Shown here one piece after another: positions 25,195-37,476 of a stretch of DNA of 64,000 bases. The notes beneath the pieces are model-generated. The model searched no databases. It was not told the origin of the DNA and saw only the letters and a program-made list of their open reading frames with translations. The translations under genes and the position numbers were made by a program. Positions within the stretch are counted from its first letter, which is position 1. Each line of letters begins with the position of its first letter. Source of the DNA: Edaphochlamys debaryana. Taxonomy: Eukaryota > Chlorophyta > Chlorophyceae > Chlamydomonadales. The stretch spans positions 124,001 to 188,000 of the forward strand of contig JAEHOE010000182.1 in assembly GCA_016858145.1 (NCBI GenBank), in the 5' to 3' direction.

Positions 25195-26814
25195 CTTGGG
25201 AGTAAGAAACGTGTTTCAGGCAGCCCCTGGCAACCCTTGCATACCGGCTGGACGTACTGGATGGAGTTCCCTGCACGAGTGAATGACCCGGCGTCTACCA
25301 CTGCATGCCGGTGAGCCGGAAAAGGCGGCGGCGCAGTTGGCTGTTGCTCGGTGCAGGCTTCAAGGGCTCGGCTACGCATCACCCATTGTGGTGAGAGCGG
25401 GGAGCTGGAGCGGGATGCAGAGGGGGTCGGTCCCCAGTGTCCGACGGGACAGACGCTCACCTCTTGCATCTGTACCCAGTCGTGTCTGTCCGCGCTGCTG
25501 AAGCTCAGAGCGCTACGAAAATGTGCAATGAGTCTGCCCATGCGACGGGCGGCCCTGCCGAAACGTTGTCCCGTCCAGTCCAAGTCAAGGGTACTGTACT
25601 CGCAGGGGCCGTGCAGCGTAGCCAGAACGATGGCAGGAAGTGCAGCTCAGCGCGTCGATATAGCCGCTACCGCAACGCGCGAGAACGAAGGCAGGGTGCC
25701 AGCAATGTGCATCACCGAGTCAGGGGTGAACCTAGGGGCCCAGTCAGGGGAGCTAGCTGAAGCTGCCCCAGGCAAGGGACCTACAAGATGCTGCCCTTGC
25801 AGCCCTTCGCCTTCATCCCGTCAGCTCTTACCGCAGCGGGAACAGGGCCAGACCTATCCTGCCCATCGCCCCCGCCCGCCCCCACGGCCCCTGCCGCACA
25901 GTTGTGCACGTTGCCTGCGACGCGGCCGACGCCTCAAAGTTGCCCTTCATCGCTACGTCCCTCCTCCGGTCGTCCGGTCAGGTTGCTTTTCGTCTTCATG
26001 CCCCGCCAAGCCCCCCCCCCCCCAATCCCAGGCACCCCATGGCACGGGAGTCATCCAGGCGCGCGCCGGCGTAATCTACAAACCCATGACCAATCCGTCG
26101 CCGCCGCCCTCCTCGAGCCTCCCAGGAGACGAGGAGAGGCAAGCGCCCCCCGCACGCAACCCGCTGAACTCCAGTTAAGTCAACGGCACTCGGATCAGAC
26201 CGAGAGACCTCCCCAGCAGGACACAACCAGATAGGAGTCTTCTCTGTGTTTCCTCTCACCAGCCCCGTGCCCTCCGTCAGTCCCGTGCGGACCAGCGTGG
26301 ACCGAACGGGCCGCACATCCCCACAACGTACTGCGCTGCGCGCTACGTCACCACGGTCGCGCCAAGTGGCCGGCAAGCTTGTGTCTGCGGCTGTAGTGCC
26401 GTTCACTGCTGGCCATCACTGTGAAAGCGGCCGGCTCTACGGCCGGCTTGTCGGCCGCAACTTTTCCGTGGACTGCGCCGCGGAAGGTTCCTTGAGCTTT
26501 GATGCCACGCGGTTACTCTTACGATGCCAGTGTGCTGTGGCGAGCCTCCCCAGTCTCCCGGGTCTGTCGTGCGGACGACAAGCGACCCTTTACCAACTTT
26601 GGCGCGACCCCAAGTTGTGCATTTGCGGAGGAGATAACGTGTAAGAGTGTGCAAAGTGCGCACGAGGCAGAAACGGCAGGTCAGTGCGGTCAGTGTGTCC
26701 GGAGCCCCCGTGTACGTACCTTGCCTATGACACCGAGCCCTTGTTTCGTGGCGGTGCTCAGTCAGGCATCATAGATACTACCTTCATAATGGTTCCCTAG
26801 TTGTCTGCGTTCAA
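25195..26814. other. Intergenic region before the receptor kinase
   Basis: No supportable gene. A possible exon pair (about 25351-25390 and 25480-25590) keeps phase but leads nowhere and shows no motif. A run of 13 C lies near 26010. The right end should be the promoter of the kinase gene. Confidence 0.45.
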
Positions 26815-29800
26815 ATGGCGCCTATGCTGCTGGAAACGGCCGGCCAAAAGAGGGGTGCCACACTGGCCGGGAGCTACCAGGCGCTGCTGCTAGCCTTCAT
26901 TGTATCTACGCTCAGTAGAACAGTAGAGGGGGGTGAGCCACACGACGTTGTTCGAGCAGCGAGTAATGGCGCACAACTGGCAGCTGCGTTATCAGACGAC
27001 TCTGTGACGCGCATCCAGTTGCTCTCTGACATAACTCTGGAGCAGGATACATTTGCACAGCCGCTCCTCCTCATAACTCGGAATGTCACCGTGGAGTGTG
27101 CAAGAGCCTTCGCGCCCGGCTCGCTCTACATTAATTTCGGTTTCGCTCATCAGCGGGTAGGTGTTGCTGGAGAGGTGGGCTTGTCACGGGGGAACCACAG
27201 AGGATGGGTCGGGGGTGGGGCAGGACTCGGCAGGACGGTGGGTGGGGCCTCCTGGGTGGGGCCCACCTCCCCTCCTAGCCTGGTTGCAGGTTACCTGCCT
27301 CGCCTGAACTCCTGGAATAAGATTGCGCTTTCGACCTGAAGCCTGTCCCCGCCTCGCAGCACAGTTAAGGGCCCCTTATACGCGCACACGTCCTTCAACG
27401 AAGAATCATCCCCGTGACTGCACCTTCTTCCCCTCGCAGTTGCAGCTAGCTCCCGGCGTGGCGCTAACGTTCGTCAATCTAACCATCCTCAATTTTAGAC
27501 TCGGTAAGCCGCTTCGTGTCTGCCCTACGGCTTGCCCAGGCAGGGCCAAGGCGAGAGCATAATCCAACCTGCCTTGGCGGGAAGGCCACGGAGGGCTGCG
27601 ACACCCAGTATCATGAGGTCGAAGCCGTACATTACTGCGTGCCCCTTCCACCCCTCTTCCTCCCCTCCCGAAGGCACCGTCTCATCCACGCCCGGATTTG
27701 ATATTCTGGCGCCCACCGTGCGCAGCCCCGGAGATCCTCCAGCCCTTCTCATTAGTGATGGGGGCCTCCTCGTGCACAGGTGCGCTTGCGGGCTGGTGAC
27801 GCGTGCAGGGCGCATAGGCTGTTCGGCTACTAGGCCCGCGGTCGCAGAGGCAGAGGCTGCATTGGGTCAAGAGGGGTGGGCTTGCAGGGGCACCCCAGGG
27901 TCTTGCTGAGGGCTGCCACATTGTCGCGCAACCCACAGGATCTGCTACCCAGGGGCGACGCAGGTGTGTGCTGAGGGGGCAGTTGGGTGCCGGGGCTCTA
28001 GCGGCGTTTGAGGGTCGATGGCCTGGTGGAAGCGAGGTGGGGGTGCGGCGTGGTTAGCGCCCAAAGCCGCGTCGTCTGACTGCTGACGCGGTCGGCATCG
28101 ATGCCCTGAAGACTTTCCTCCACGGCCCCTGACTGTCCTCCTCGCCCCGCGGCCCCATGCTCTCTGCCCCGACCTGTTCAGGTTGAGAACATTCGGTCCC
28201 TCCAGCGGCCACCCGAGCTGCCGGGGCACCAGAACGCGACCCTGCGGCTGCCTCAGCCCGGTTGCAGCAACGACACAAGTGCGTTCCTATGCCCAGCATG
28301 CTCTGCGTCGGTGGAACAGGATGGCTTGGCTGACGCTTGGCTGGAGATCAGGGTTATGCATGCCGTCACCTGGACTGCCGGAGTAACCTCGCGCCTGGGT
28401 GGGTGCTGACGCCCGCTGTTGTGCCCCTCCCTCGTTTGCTCCGGCCACGCAGATGCCCGACCCCTGCAGAAGTGCTGGCCCTCGCTGGGGGTGTACACGG
28501 GTGGGTGGCAGGGCAGGATGACAAGCCACGCAGGATGGTACCGCCATGGCAGCCTGGTCAGAAGGTGCTGCTGTCGCTGTTGCTGCTGCCAGTGTCTAGC
28601 TAAATGTGGTCCGGTAGATAGACGGCTCGACTGACCCACATGGGTTCCCCGCAGACCTGGCGCTCGTGGGTGCCGACAGCGACCCGATCAGCTCCAAGCC
28701 ATCTCCCAACGGATACCTCGTCTGGATGGTGAGCCTTCCCCAGCTCGATGCAGCGTGAAGTGTGCGATGTGCCTCTTCGCCGCCTATCATTGAGTAGACA
28801 ACACGACTGACTCGCCTGGTCCCATCCCACGACAGCGGAAGAACTACTTTGCCTGCTCGACAATCATGTCGGAGGATTGCGTCAAGTCGCTGGGCCCGAT
28901 TGGGTGCTACTTCTTTGTCACGGGCCAGCACATGTCGCCGTCGCCGTCCGTCATGGCTGACGCACGGACCCCCGAGGCGCCGGCGAACCCCGAGGAGGGG
29001 AGCACCTCGACTGTCATGATCGCAGTGCTGGCGAGCGTGCTGGGGGGTGAGCGAGGGGCGCGGCGGTCCTGGCTGGGCAGCGCTTTGGCTAGTGCTCTGG
29101 TGAAGGAGCTAGCATAGGCAGGGGGGCGACGCAGAGGCTCGGGCGGGCCGGCAATGCGCATGGTCCGTACGTCAACTGCCTGCTCTGCCCCGTGCGCTGC
29201 GTGCTGTGCTGTGCAGGGCTTGCGCTGCTGGCTGTGGTGGCGGCGGCGGTCGTGCTGCTGCGGCGCAGGGCGGCGCAGCGTCGAGCCGGGGAGCAGCAGG
29301 CGGAGGGCGGCAAGGCCGGCGGGGGCCCGCCGCCGGCCAAGAAGCCGCGGGGGTGAGTCCAACGCACGCAACTTTCTGCTGTTGCCCTATCCGGATATGA
29401 AGATCCCCCGTGTACGGCATCCCACGCCCGCGCTGAGAGTCAATACAGTTCCTGGGGTCTCGGGCATTCCTCACCGGCATGCTCGCTTCCCCTCCGCGCA
29501 GTCTCCCGCAGGAGCCCTCGCCGGACTCCCTGCGGCGGCTGCAGCCGTGGAAGGGCGGCGTGTGGGTGGCCCCGATCGCCCGCGGGGCGAGCCGGGGCAG
29601 CGGCTTGGTGGAGGGCGACCCGATGGCTTCGGGCGCAGGCGGAGGTGAGGCCTCCATGCGGCCCTTGCCAGGCCCCATTCAGGCCCCACTCAGGCCCCAT
29701 TCAGGCCCCACTGCCCAAAGGCTACCGCATACGTCTGCGCTCCTGTCACCTGTGGGCTGGCTATTCAGCCAGCTCGTGCTGATGGTCCGGTTCCCTTGCT

Positions 29801-32800
29801 CGCCCAAAGTGTGACGACGGGTTCCCTTGCGGGCCGCCCTTGCCCTGTGTTCCCCCGCAGATTCCCGGCCGGGCCTCTCCGACCTTCCGGTCACCCCCTT
29901 TACGCCCCAGCGCCCCGACCTGCTCCTGGGCGTGGCGTGCGGCGAGGAGGTGACGCTGCTGGACGGCGTGCTGGGGCGCGGCACGTTCGGCGTTGTGCGG
30001 GTGAGCGGGCAGGCCCCGAAGTGGCGCGGGGGACATGGGTGGGGTCCAGAGACAGGGCATGCTTCAGTGTGAACGCGGGCACGCGCGCGCGCCTGGAGTG
30101 GCGGCACCTCTGGTAGATCCAATATCCTGACCTCTCATACCCTGGATCCTGGATCCTGCAGGAGGGCCTGTTCCAGGGCCAGAAGGTGGCAGTCAAGCTC
30201 CTCACGCACGGGCCCCTGCCAGCCACCAAGCAATCCGGGGGTGGCGGGCGGGGCGGTCCCAAGGAAGCAATCAACGCCCCGCCGGACAAACCCGAGGCCG
30301 CCCCGCCTGCAGCCGACGGCGGCCTTGCGGATTTCGCCACCGACTCAATCTCGGGCGATGTGGATGCGGCCGGGGTGCTCGGGGAAGGCGAGCCCGTCGA
30401 GCCTCAGGCCGATGTGGATGCTGAGGCCGAGGCGGGGCCTGGGGCAGGGGTGGAGGCGAAGTCGAACGCCGGAGGCAAGGCGGGCAAGGGCAAGGCCGAG
30501 GGCAGGGCGGACGGCGCCTGCTCCGTGGGCCCGGCTACGCCCCAGGAGCTGGCCACTTTCGCGGCCGAGGTGGAGGTGCTGGGGCGCTGCTGCCACCCGA
30601 ACGTCGGTGAGAAGACGGCGCCTGCTTCTTTGGCGTGTTTCCCAGGGACGACTGCCTCGTACCTCACCAGCGCTTTTGGGTTCCGGGCAGCGGCGCCGCG
30701 GAACGTGTGAAGGCCTGAGAGCTCCGGCCCATTGTTTGTGCTCGTCCTTACCGGTGCCCGTTTGCTTTCCTCGCGCAGTGCGGCTCCTGGCCGCGTGCCT
30801 GGGCCCGCCCCAGCCCTGCCTGGTCTATGAGCTGTGCGAGACCTCCCTGGACCGGCTGATCTACGCCAAGCCGCGGGCGCTGCTGCCGCTGCCCACGGTG
30901 CGCCTGGCGCTGGCGAAGGGGAAAGGAAGGGGCGTGCGGAGCCCAGAGTTACTGGGGCGCTTGCTTCGGTTGCCTGCCCAGCAGAGTTTCTGTTGTCCAG
31001 AGCCTCACACACCCTACCGCCGCACACCAATCGCAGGTGCTGCGCATCGCCATCGACATTGCGCGCGGGCTGTCATACCTGCACCCCACGATCGTACACA
31101 GAGGTGAGCCGGCCCGTTACCGTCCCGGGAGCTGTGCCTTGCTTGCCCTAGCACCCTGACCACCGAGCCCTGACCTCATGCGTGCACTGCCCCTGCCCTA
31201 TGCTGCGCAGACCTTAAGCCAGCGAACGTGCTGGTGAACCTCTCGGGTCCGCAGCCGGTCGCCAAGCTCTCGGTGAGAGAGTCTGGGGACGGGTCTTGAG
31301 CCCGAACGACAGAAGAACCCGCAGCACTCGTATTGACGACCGGCCGTGATCCTCCCTGCAGGACTTTGGGTTGTCCCGGCTGCGCGCTACCGTGGCACCC
31401 ACCCACACGCCAGAGGCGGGCACGGTGAGGCGACGAGCGCTGCTGCGTTGCATGCAAGGCTTGCGTGTGGCTGTGATGTGCTGACCCAATGCCTCCCCTC
31501 CTACCCGCCGTCATCGTCCCGCGCCATGAACCACAGCCGGCGTACACAGCACCCGAATGGTGAGTCCGGCGCCAGGGTTCGATAGCCAGTGCACAGACGC
31601 CCTGTCCCTTGCCCTGTCGCTTGCCCCGCCTCCTCCTCGCTGCGTCGTCCCGTGCCGCCTGGCCCGTATGCCCTGCCTCCATCACCCTCCCGCACGCTCT
31701 CCGCCCTGATCCCTCCTGCCGACCCGGCCCTCCCCGCCTCGCCCGCAGCTTCGACACGCTCAACACGCGCATCAGCCACCAGGCGGACGTCTACAGCCTC
31801 GGAGTGGTCGTATGGGAGTGCCTCACAGGTACGCCAATCCCCACCTCGCACACCTCCTCCCAACTTGCTGGGGCCGACATCGGTGCCACGTCACTGCTCA
31901 GCGCCCGCGGCCGCTCTGGCCCCAACGCACCGCGCAGCTCCGCCGCAGGCACACCGCTGCACCTCAGTAGATGCTGGGGCGGGCCACGCTCCTCACTCAG
32001 CCCCGGACCCCCGCTACCCTGCGCTACCTTCAACTCCCCCTACCAATGGCCCCCTGTCTCCCTCCGCCCCCCCATCTCCCTCTGCCCCCAGGCCTGGTGC
32101 CCTGGTGGGGCTGCTCCCCGGTGGCCGTGGCCTACACGGTCACCATGCTGGGGCAGCGCCTGCCGCTCAACGCGCTGCCGCCGGAGCGGCTGCCGGCGCG
32201 GCTGTCGGGGCTGCTGACGGCGTGCTGGTGAGGGGCGGAGGGTGCAGGGGAGGATGGAGGGGAGGATGGGGGTGGGTGTGAAGGGTGAAGGGAGGCGAGC
32301 AGAGAGGTGTGTGGGGGTGTGCGGAGGTGGGGCTGGGTGGTGGTGGCGGAGAGGGACCGGTGGTCTGTTGTGCGAGGATGCGGTGCCTGGGGGCGTGCTG
32401 TGACCGCCTCTCGTGATTCGCCTGCTGTGTGCCGCAGGGAGCACGACCCTCTGAGGCGACCCGCTGCTGCGGAGGTGGGGCCCGGGGACCTGGGTCGGGG
32501 GGCATCTAGGAGAACCTGCGCCTGACAGTGGGGCACCCGGCTCTTCCTCCCCCTGGCGTGCACCTCGCTCATACCCCTGCCCCCTCTTCCCTGCCCTCGT
32601 CTCTCACCTGCCCCTCAGCTGGTGAAGAGCCTGCAGGCAGTCCTGCACCAGGTACGACACACGGCATTGTACGGGTTACCGGAAGCCGGCAGGCCTGCAC
32701 CGCACAAGTTATAACTCATGTGCCATATGCCCCAATCCTGCTGCTCATCCCGCTCACCGCCCGGCACCCTCCGCGCCGTACTGCCTGCAGGTTCGAGAGG

Positions 32801-33126
32801 CGCCCGCTCCCGCAGCGGGCCAGCCTGCTCCCGCCGTGCTGGAGCCGACAGCGCCCGCGGTCCCCGCCTGGCCGCCCCCTGCGTGGGCGCACGCGTCCCC
32901 GGCGCACACGCTGCAAGGCGGCGCGTCCACTGTGGAAGGGGCCTCGGGAGTGCGGGTCATTGGGAGCGTGGTGGGCTCCGGCGGGGTCCCGGCTGGGCCC
33001 GAGGTGGGCCTCGAGATGCAGCCGGTGGTTGGGATCCGTGTGGGGCCGGGCATGGCGGCGCAGCACGACCCCACCGCGCCGGCGCCGGCCTACAGGACGT
33101 ATGGCGAGCCTTACGTGCGGAGCTAG
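26815..33126 (+). CDS. Receptor-like TKL-family protein kinase
   Basis: Twenty-two exons close in phase to about 928 residues: 26815-27156, 27440-27503, 27674-27779, 27939-27963, 28182-28278, 28453-28500, 28655-28728, 28836-29046, 29217-29352, 29502-29644, 29861-30000, 30162-30606, 30779-30897, 31037-31103, 31211-31272, 31362-31424, 31537-31559, 31749-31828, 32092-32227, 32438-32474, 32619-32651, 32791-33126. A signal peptide (ALLLAFIVSTLSRT) leads an ectodomain with sequence like a beta-helix (RIQLLSDITLEQD, VALTFVNLTILNF) and a few Cys. One membrane span lies at about 309-336, followed by RRRAAQRR. The kinase has GRGTFGVV, VAVKLL, HRDLKPANVL, DFGLSR, TAPE and DVYSLGVVVWECLTG, with all catalytic residues present. 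About 120 Gly/Ala/acidic residues are inserted between the VAVK lysine and the helix-C glutamate. It probably senses an outside signal at the plasma membrane; the ligand is unknown. Confidence 0.88.
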
Positions 33127-34708
33127 TGACCCGAACCCGTAGTCCTGCGGACACGACTCAACGCATGCTTCGGGACGACCTCGATCAGCGGTCCCAACTC
33201 TTTGGCGCCCAGGACGTAATAGCTTCGGCCATGGCAACGTGCCATGCGCCACAACCCTACAGCTACCCGTGCAAGCAAGCACGTGCACGGTAGCGACTCT
33301 CGCGGCTTCATCCGCTCAACGCAGGACCCCGCTGCACGCCAGCACTGAAGCATTTACTAGACTGGAACACGCTGGAAACGGGGCTTGTTTGAGGTCCCCA
33401 TTTGCCGCATGCGTATTGTGACGAACGCGGCTTCTCCTACTATAGCGCACCTTTGATCTTGTGTCCATGGGTCTTGTCTGGCGAGAGGGCGGGTGCAGGC
33501 AGGCCGGTGAGCCTGTGGGGAGAGGCATGGAGCGAGGGTTTGTTGCGCCCGGCGTTGGAGCGTGTGCGCCGTTGAAGAGGTTGCATGACAGAGAGGACTG
33601 TTCACTCTTGGCAACATGGCTTTGGAATGGAGCCTCATGCTGCACTCGGTCACGCCTCTACAGGGAGACCGGAGCACGTGGGGTGGTAGCAAGGGCAGGG
33701 TGGGGTGCATTTGTGTGGCCTTGGTGGGTGGCAGAGGATTGATTGGGGGTGGCCAAGTCAGTCTTGCTGATCACGACTGCGTCATTGAGTGAGATCTACT
33801 TCATTTCCCCGGGTGTGTGCTGTACGACATCCAGGCCGTACGGATACACATCTCACGTTGGGTTGTATAAGCATCCTGGGAGCGCGTGGTCTTGCTCCAC
33901 AGGTGCGCCACTAGGCTCTCTTCATCCCAAGCAGGCACGAAGCCTATTGGAGAAAGTGTGGGTGTTTAGACGGACCCCTTTGCTGCTCCTGCCGCCTGGC
34001 TCGCTGCGCTTTTAGGCTGCCACTTTGGTTGCAAGCGTATCGGGGCATGGGGAACCCTCTGTTTATGTATGCAGGGCGCAGCAAGGAATAATGTTGGGTG
34101 CCTTCAAGGTCAAGGGCCGGTGAACTGACTCTGGGAGGGCTGGGCTCGAGGAGTGAGGAGGCGAGTGAGGTGGGGGGCTGAGGGGGGACGGAGCGGGGAG
34201 GAGCGGGATGTGGCCAGCGTACGGACGCGGGCTCGGGTGCTTTCCAGGGCCCTAAGCGCCAAGGGAATGGTTCCTGTAAGCTCACGAGCGGGCGTCAGCG
34301 GCCGTGCGTCTTGGCTAAGGCTGAGGAGGGGGGCTGGCCCCCGCGAGGGTGGGAGGAAGCGACCGGGCCGTCCTCCGGGGAGACTCGGGACTTCGTGTCG
34401 GGACCCGTGGGGCACGCACGTGGCGCGCCGCCTCGTCACCCGTCGCCCCGGCCGCGCGCGCGCAGCTGGCCCCGGCACCCTGGCAGCGCAAGCCTCCAGC
34501 TGCGACGGCAGTGGTAGCGGGCTGCGCGGAGGGCGCCGGGGCTTGGCGGCGTGCGCGGCGCCACGGCGGCGTCATTGCCGGGCGCCCCGATATGGGCGTC
34601 GCTCCCTGCACTCCCTCCACACGCGAACACCCTTGTGACCTCGTGAACCACTACGCGAACAGCGCAGATCAACCACATAGCCCAGGAGCCTTCGATTCGC
34701 ACAACAGG
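33127..34708. other. Intergenic region
   Basis: No supportable gene in 1.6 kb. The left part is probably the kinase 3' UTR. The right part (about 34150-34700) is GC-rich and probably promoter and 5' UTR of the next gene. Confidence 0.5.
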
Positions 34709-36080
34709 ATGCTGACGCTCGCCTCGCGGACGCTGCTGGCGGCCTCGGCCCGCGCGCCGGCCGCGGCCTGCGCCCCCGCCGCCGCCGCTCTGCAGCGCGC
34801 GGCCCGCGGCACGCACAGCAGCGGCACCGCGGCCGTGGGCGGACACATGGCGGACGCGGAGCCGGAGGCCAAGGCTGACGCCCTCAAGCACCGCAAGGAG
34901 CAGGTGCGAGGGAGCGCGGAGCAGTAGAGACGCCGCTGGATATGCATTGAATGCGCGGAGCGGCGGGGTGGATTCCTGGAGCTTCTTGGCGGGGCTCCGG
35001 CACACAGAGCTCTACTCGACCACCCCGCGCTCCCCGCCCTTGCCTCGCAGTCGCTCAAGGGGGAGACGCCCTCCTTCGTGCCCAACACCGAGGGCTGGTG
35101 AGCTGCGGGGTCCTCAGCCGAGCCCAACAGCATCCCCCGGGCCGCAGCTACGTCCCTGGCTATGGGCTCACGGCGGCGCTTGCCTGCGTTCCCAAGCCTG
35201 CCGAAGCACCCTCGGCTTCCCTCCCGGTGTCCCCCCCGGCTTTCCCCGCCTACCTGCCCGCAACCCCCCCATCCCACGCCCCCCCCTCCCGCCCTCCTGC
35301 AAGGCACGAGACGCTGGCCTCCGTGTCCGAGGCCGTGGTCAAGGCCGACAAGGCGGTGGACGACGACGCGGCCTCCTCCCCTCAGAAGCTGCAGGAGCTG
35401 CAGCAGCACACCATCAACGTGCGTGGGAGGGTGGGGGGCTGGGGCGTGTGGATGGGGGGCGGGGGGGGAGCCTGCGGGGCGGCCTTTGGGGGGGACCTGG
35501 CGGGGTGAGCCTGCGTGGAGGATGGGGGCAGCGAGGGCCCGGGGGAGTACAAATGGCGTCCTTTCCTTCCCCTGTCCTCTCCCCTCCTCCTCTTCCTCCT
35601 CCTCTATCTCCCTCCCCTCCTCAGCCTCTCCTCCCCCCCTCTCCCCCCCTTCCCCCCCCCATTCCCCACCTTCCCCCTCCCCCCCTCTCCCCCCACCCTA
35701 CCCCCCAGGTGGTCCAGCAGCTGCACCACTCGGGGGAGCAGGGCATGCCGGCCATGCCCAAGCACGAGGGCCGGGACGTGTCCGCATCGCCCGCGCACTC
35801 GGCCAACCTGGAGCACACCAGCCAGGTGCGCGCGCGGGCGGCGCGGGGGGGTCGGGTGTGGAGCGTGACGCGCGGGGTCTGGGGCTTGGTGAAGGTGGCG
35901 GGGGCTGGGCAGGGCTGCGGCGTGGCTTCGAGAGCGAGCGGTTGTATGGCGGGCTTGCATTGCCCAACGTGCCCAGCTGGGCCCAAGCAGTCTCCTCTCT
36001 CTTTGTCTCAGCTCTATGACTCTTCCGCCACTCTGCTGCTGCAGGTGAAGCACGGCGCTGACACCCCTCAGACGATGTGA
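34709..36080 (+). CDS. Small organelle-targeted protein of unknown function
   Basis: Five exons join in phase: 34709-34903, 35051-35097, 35304-35418, 35709-35825 and 36045-36080, about 169 residues. The N-terminus (MLTLASRTLLAASARAPAAA... QRAARG) is Arg/Ala/Ser-rich without acids, like a mitochondrial or plastid targeting peptide. A second Met (HMADAEPEAK) could be the mature start. The body is hydrophilic and helical, with WHETLASVSEAVVKADKAVD followed by KLQELQQHTIN, resembling small stress- or LEA-like proteins. I do not recognise a named family with confidence. The last intron could instead end earlier at 36010, adding LYDSSATLLLQ in frame. The intron before 35709 is an almost pure pyrimidine run. 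Confidence 0.65.
35570..35708 (+). other. Long intronic pyrimidine tract
   Basis: About 140 bases that are nearly all C and T lead directly to the splice acceptor at 35707-35708. It is far longer than a normal polypyrimidine tract. The opposite strand is purine-only, a composition that can form triplex DNA. Confidence 0.7.
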
Positions 36081-36615
36081 AGCGGCACGCGGCGCTGCAC
36101 CGGGACACAGGCCTTGGAGCCATGCGGGGTCCGGCTGAGCAGCAGCTAACGGCACATTGGGCTTATGCTTTGGGTAGCGGGGCGGACTGGTGGCGCCGGG
36201 GCCGGGGGGGGGGGGTCGGCAGGGAGGCCAGCAGGCAATGCAGGCGTGGGATAGGCAGGCAGTTGTGATGGGGCTGACAGGCTTAGGTAGGAAATGGACG
36301 TGTCCGTCGGTGCATGCTGGGAAGCGGGGCTTTTTGCAGCTGAGGGCACGGTGGGGCGGGCTGTGTCGCACGTGGGAGAGGGTTAAGAACAGGGGTGCCA
36401 GGCAAGCGAGGGAGAGGGTGGGGCACAGTGAAGCATTGCTCCGGGGTGTGGGCATGCGAGTGAACGCCGCAAAATGAACAGTGCAGGGTTTGAGTTGGAC
36501 GGCGTGCGGCATGATAGGCTGCATGGGCTGGGGTGGTCGGCAAGGGGCTTAGATGACAGATGCGGTAGGCTTAGCACGCTTGCCTGGGGACAGGGATGCA
36601 TGGGGTCGGGAAGGT
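36081..36615. other. Short intergenic region
   Basis: No gene. It contains a G run of about 10 near 36206-36215. Confidence 0.5.
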
Positions 36616-37476
36616 ATGCCGCTGGCGGAGTTGGCCGCGCCTGAGCAAGGCCGCTGCTACTGCTGTTGCCTAAGGAACAGCTGGGTCAAATTGGCGTGTA
36701 GTAACCTCCTTCCACAACTCTACATTCGCCACGTACCCATTGACGCGCGGGAGGTGAAAGGTACGTGCCGTACTCGGGGACACGCGCTGTGCGCACGCCT
36801 CCTTGCGGGGCCCAGAACGACACTGCGCACTCGTCAAGGCAAAAGCAGCTTCTTTACTCGCCTGTGCATCTCTTTACGCAACGTCGCGAACTCGCGTGTG
36901 TGCGAGCATGTCGCGTGCACTGCGCATCACGGTCCTCTCGTTTGCAATCTAGCACTCGCGGGCAGCGCACTTGCGATACTGGAACAATACTTGACCGCTC
37001 ACGCCTCCAGCCAAGAGGTCCTAGCATCCGTGGCGAGCGTCGATGCCTTCCTGATCGCGCATGCTCGCGGACAGGCGCGGAGGCACCAACCTGACACTCC
37101 GAACGCCTGCAGTGGTAGGTTGCTAGCGGGGGTTCCTGGCGCCCGAGGCCGGAGGGTGGCTTGGGCGCCCTGGGGGCTCAGGCGATGGGCATGGGCATGC
37201 CGCTGGCGCCTTCTCCGTGGGTGCTTCTCACCCTCCCGACCCCAGTGTTTCGGTCAGCTCCCCACAGGTCTGCGAAGTCTGCGGAACACGCCCTACGCCA
37301 CAACCAAGCGCTTTGCTTCGTTGATGCACTCTAACCCCAAAGTTTCTCCCATCCCTCGGCCACAGAGCTTCAAGCTATTCGGGATGCCTCCTTGGCCCCG
37401 AGATAATGAGCTGCCTGAGCGGACGCGTACCAAGGTGAGGACGGCATGGGTTGCGGTCTACCTAGTAGACGTGTAG
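36616..37476 (+). CDS. Tentative spliced gene of unknown function
   Basis: Three candidate exons, 36616-36760, 36953-37114 and 37268-37434, have GT-AG borders and close in phase to 158 codons. Reading on without another splice reaches a TAG at 37474-37476; a further exon cannot be excluded. The middle exon reads as a helical segment (SALAILEQYLTAHASSQEVL, then SVDAFLIAHARGQ). The third gives SFKLFGMPPWPRDNELPERT. No known domain is recognised. Phase closure across two introns is the only support, and chance is possible because the same frame is open through the introns. Confidence 0.35.
   Translation: MPLAELAAPEQGRCYCCCLRNSWVKLACSNLLPQLYIRHVPIDAREVKGTCRTRGHALCARLLAGPRTTLRTRQGKSSFFTRLCISLRNVANSRVCEHVACTAHHGPLVCNLALAGSALAILEQYLTAHASSQEVLASVASVDAFLIAHARGQARRHQPDTPNACSGRLLAGVPGARGRRVAWAPWGLRRWAWACRWRLLRGCFSPSRPQCFGQLPTGLRSLRNTPYATTKRFASLMHSNPKVSPIPRPQSFKLFGMPPWPRDNELPERTRTKVRTAWVAVYLVDV

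Noticed and set aside
25283..25600. Possible two-exon gene
   Set aside because: One junction keeps phase but no third exon, motif or clear stop was found.
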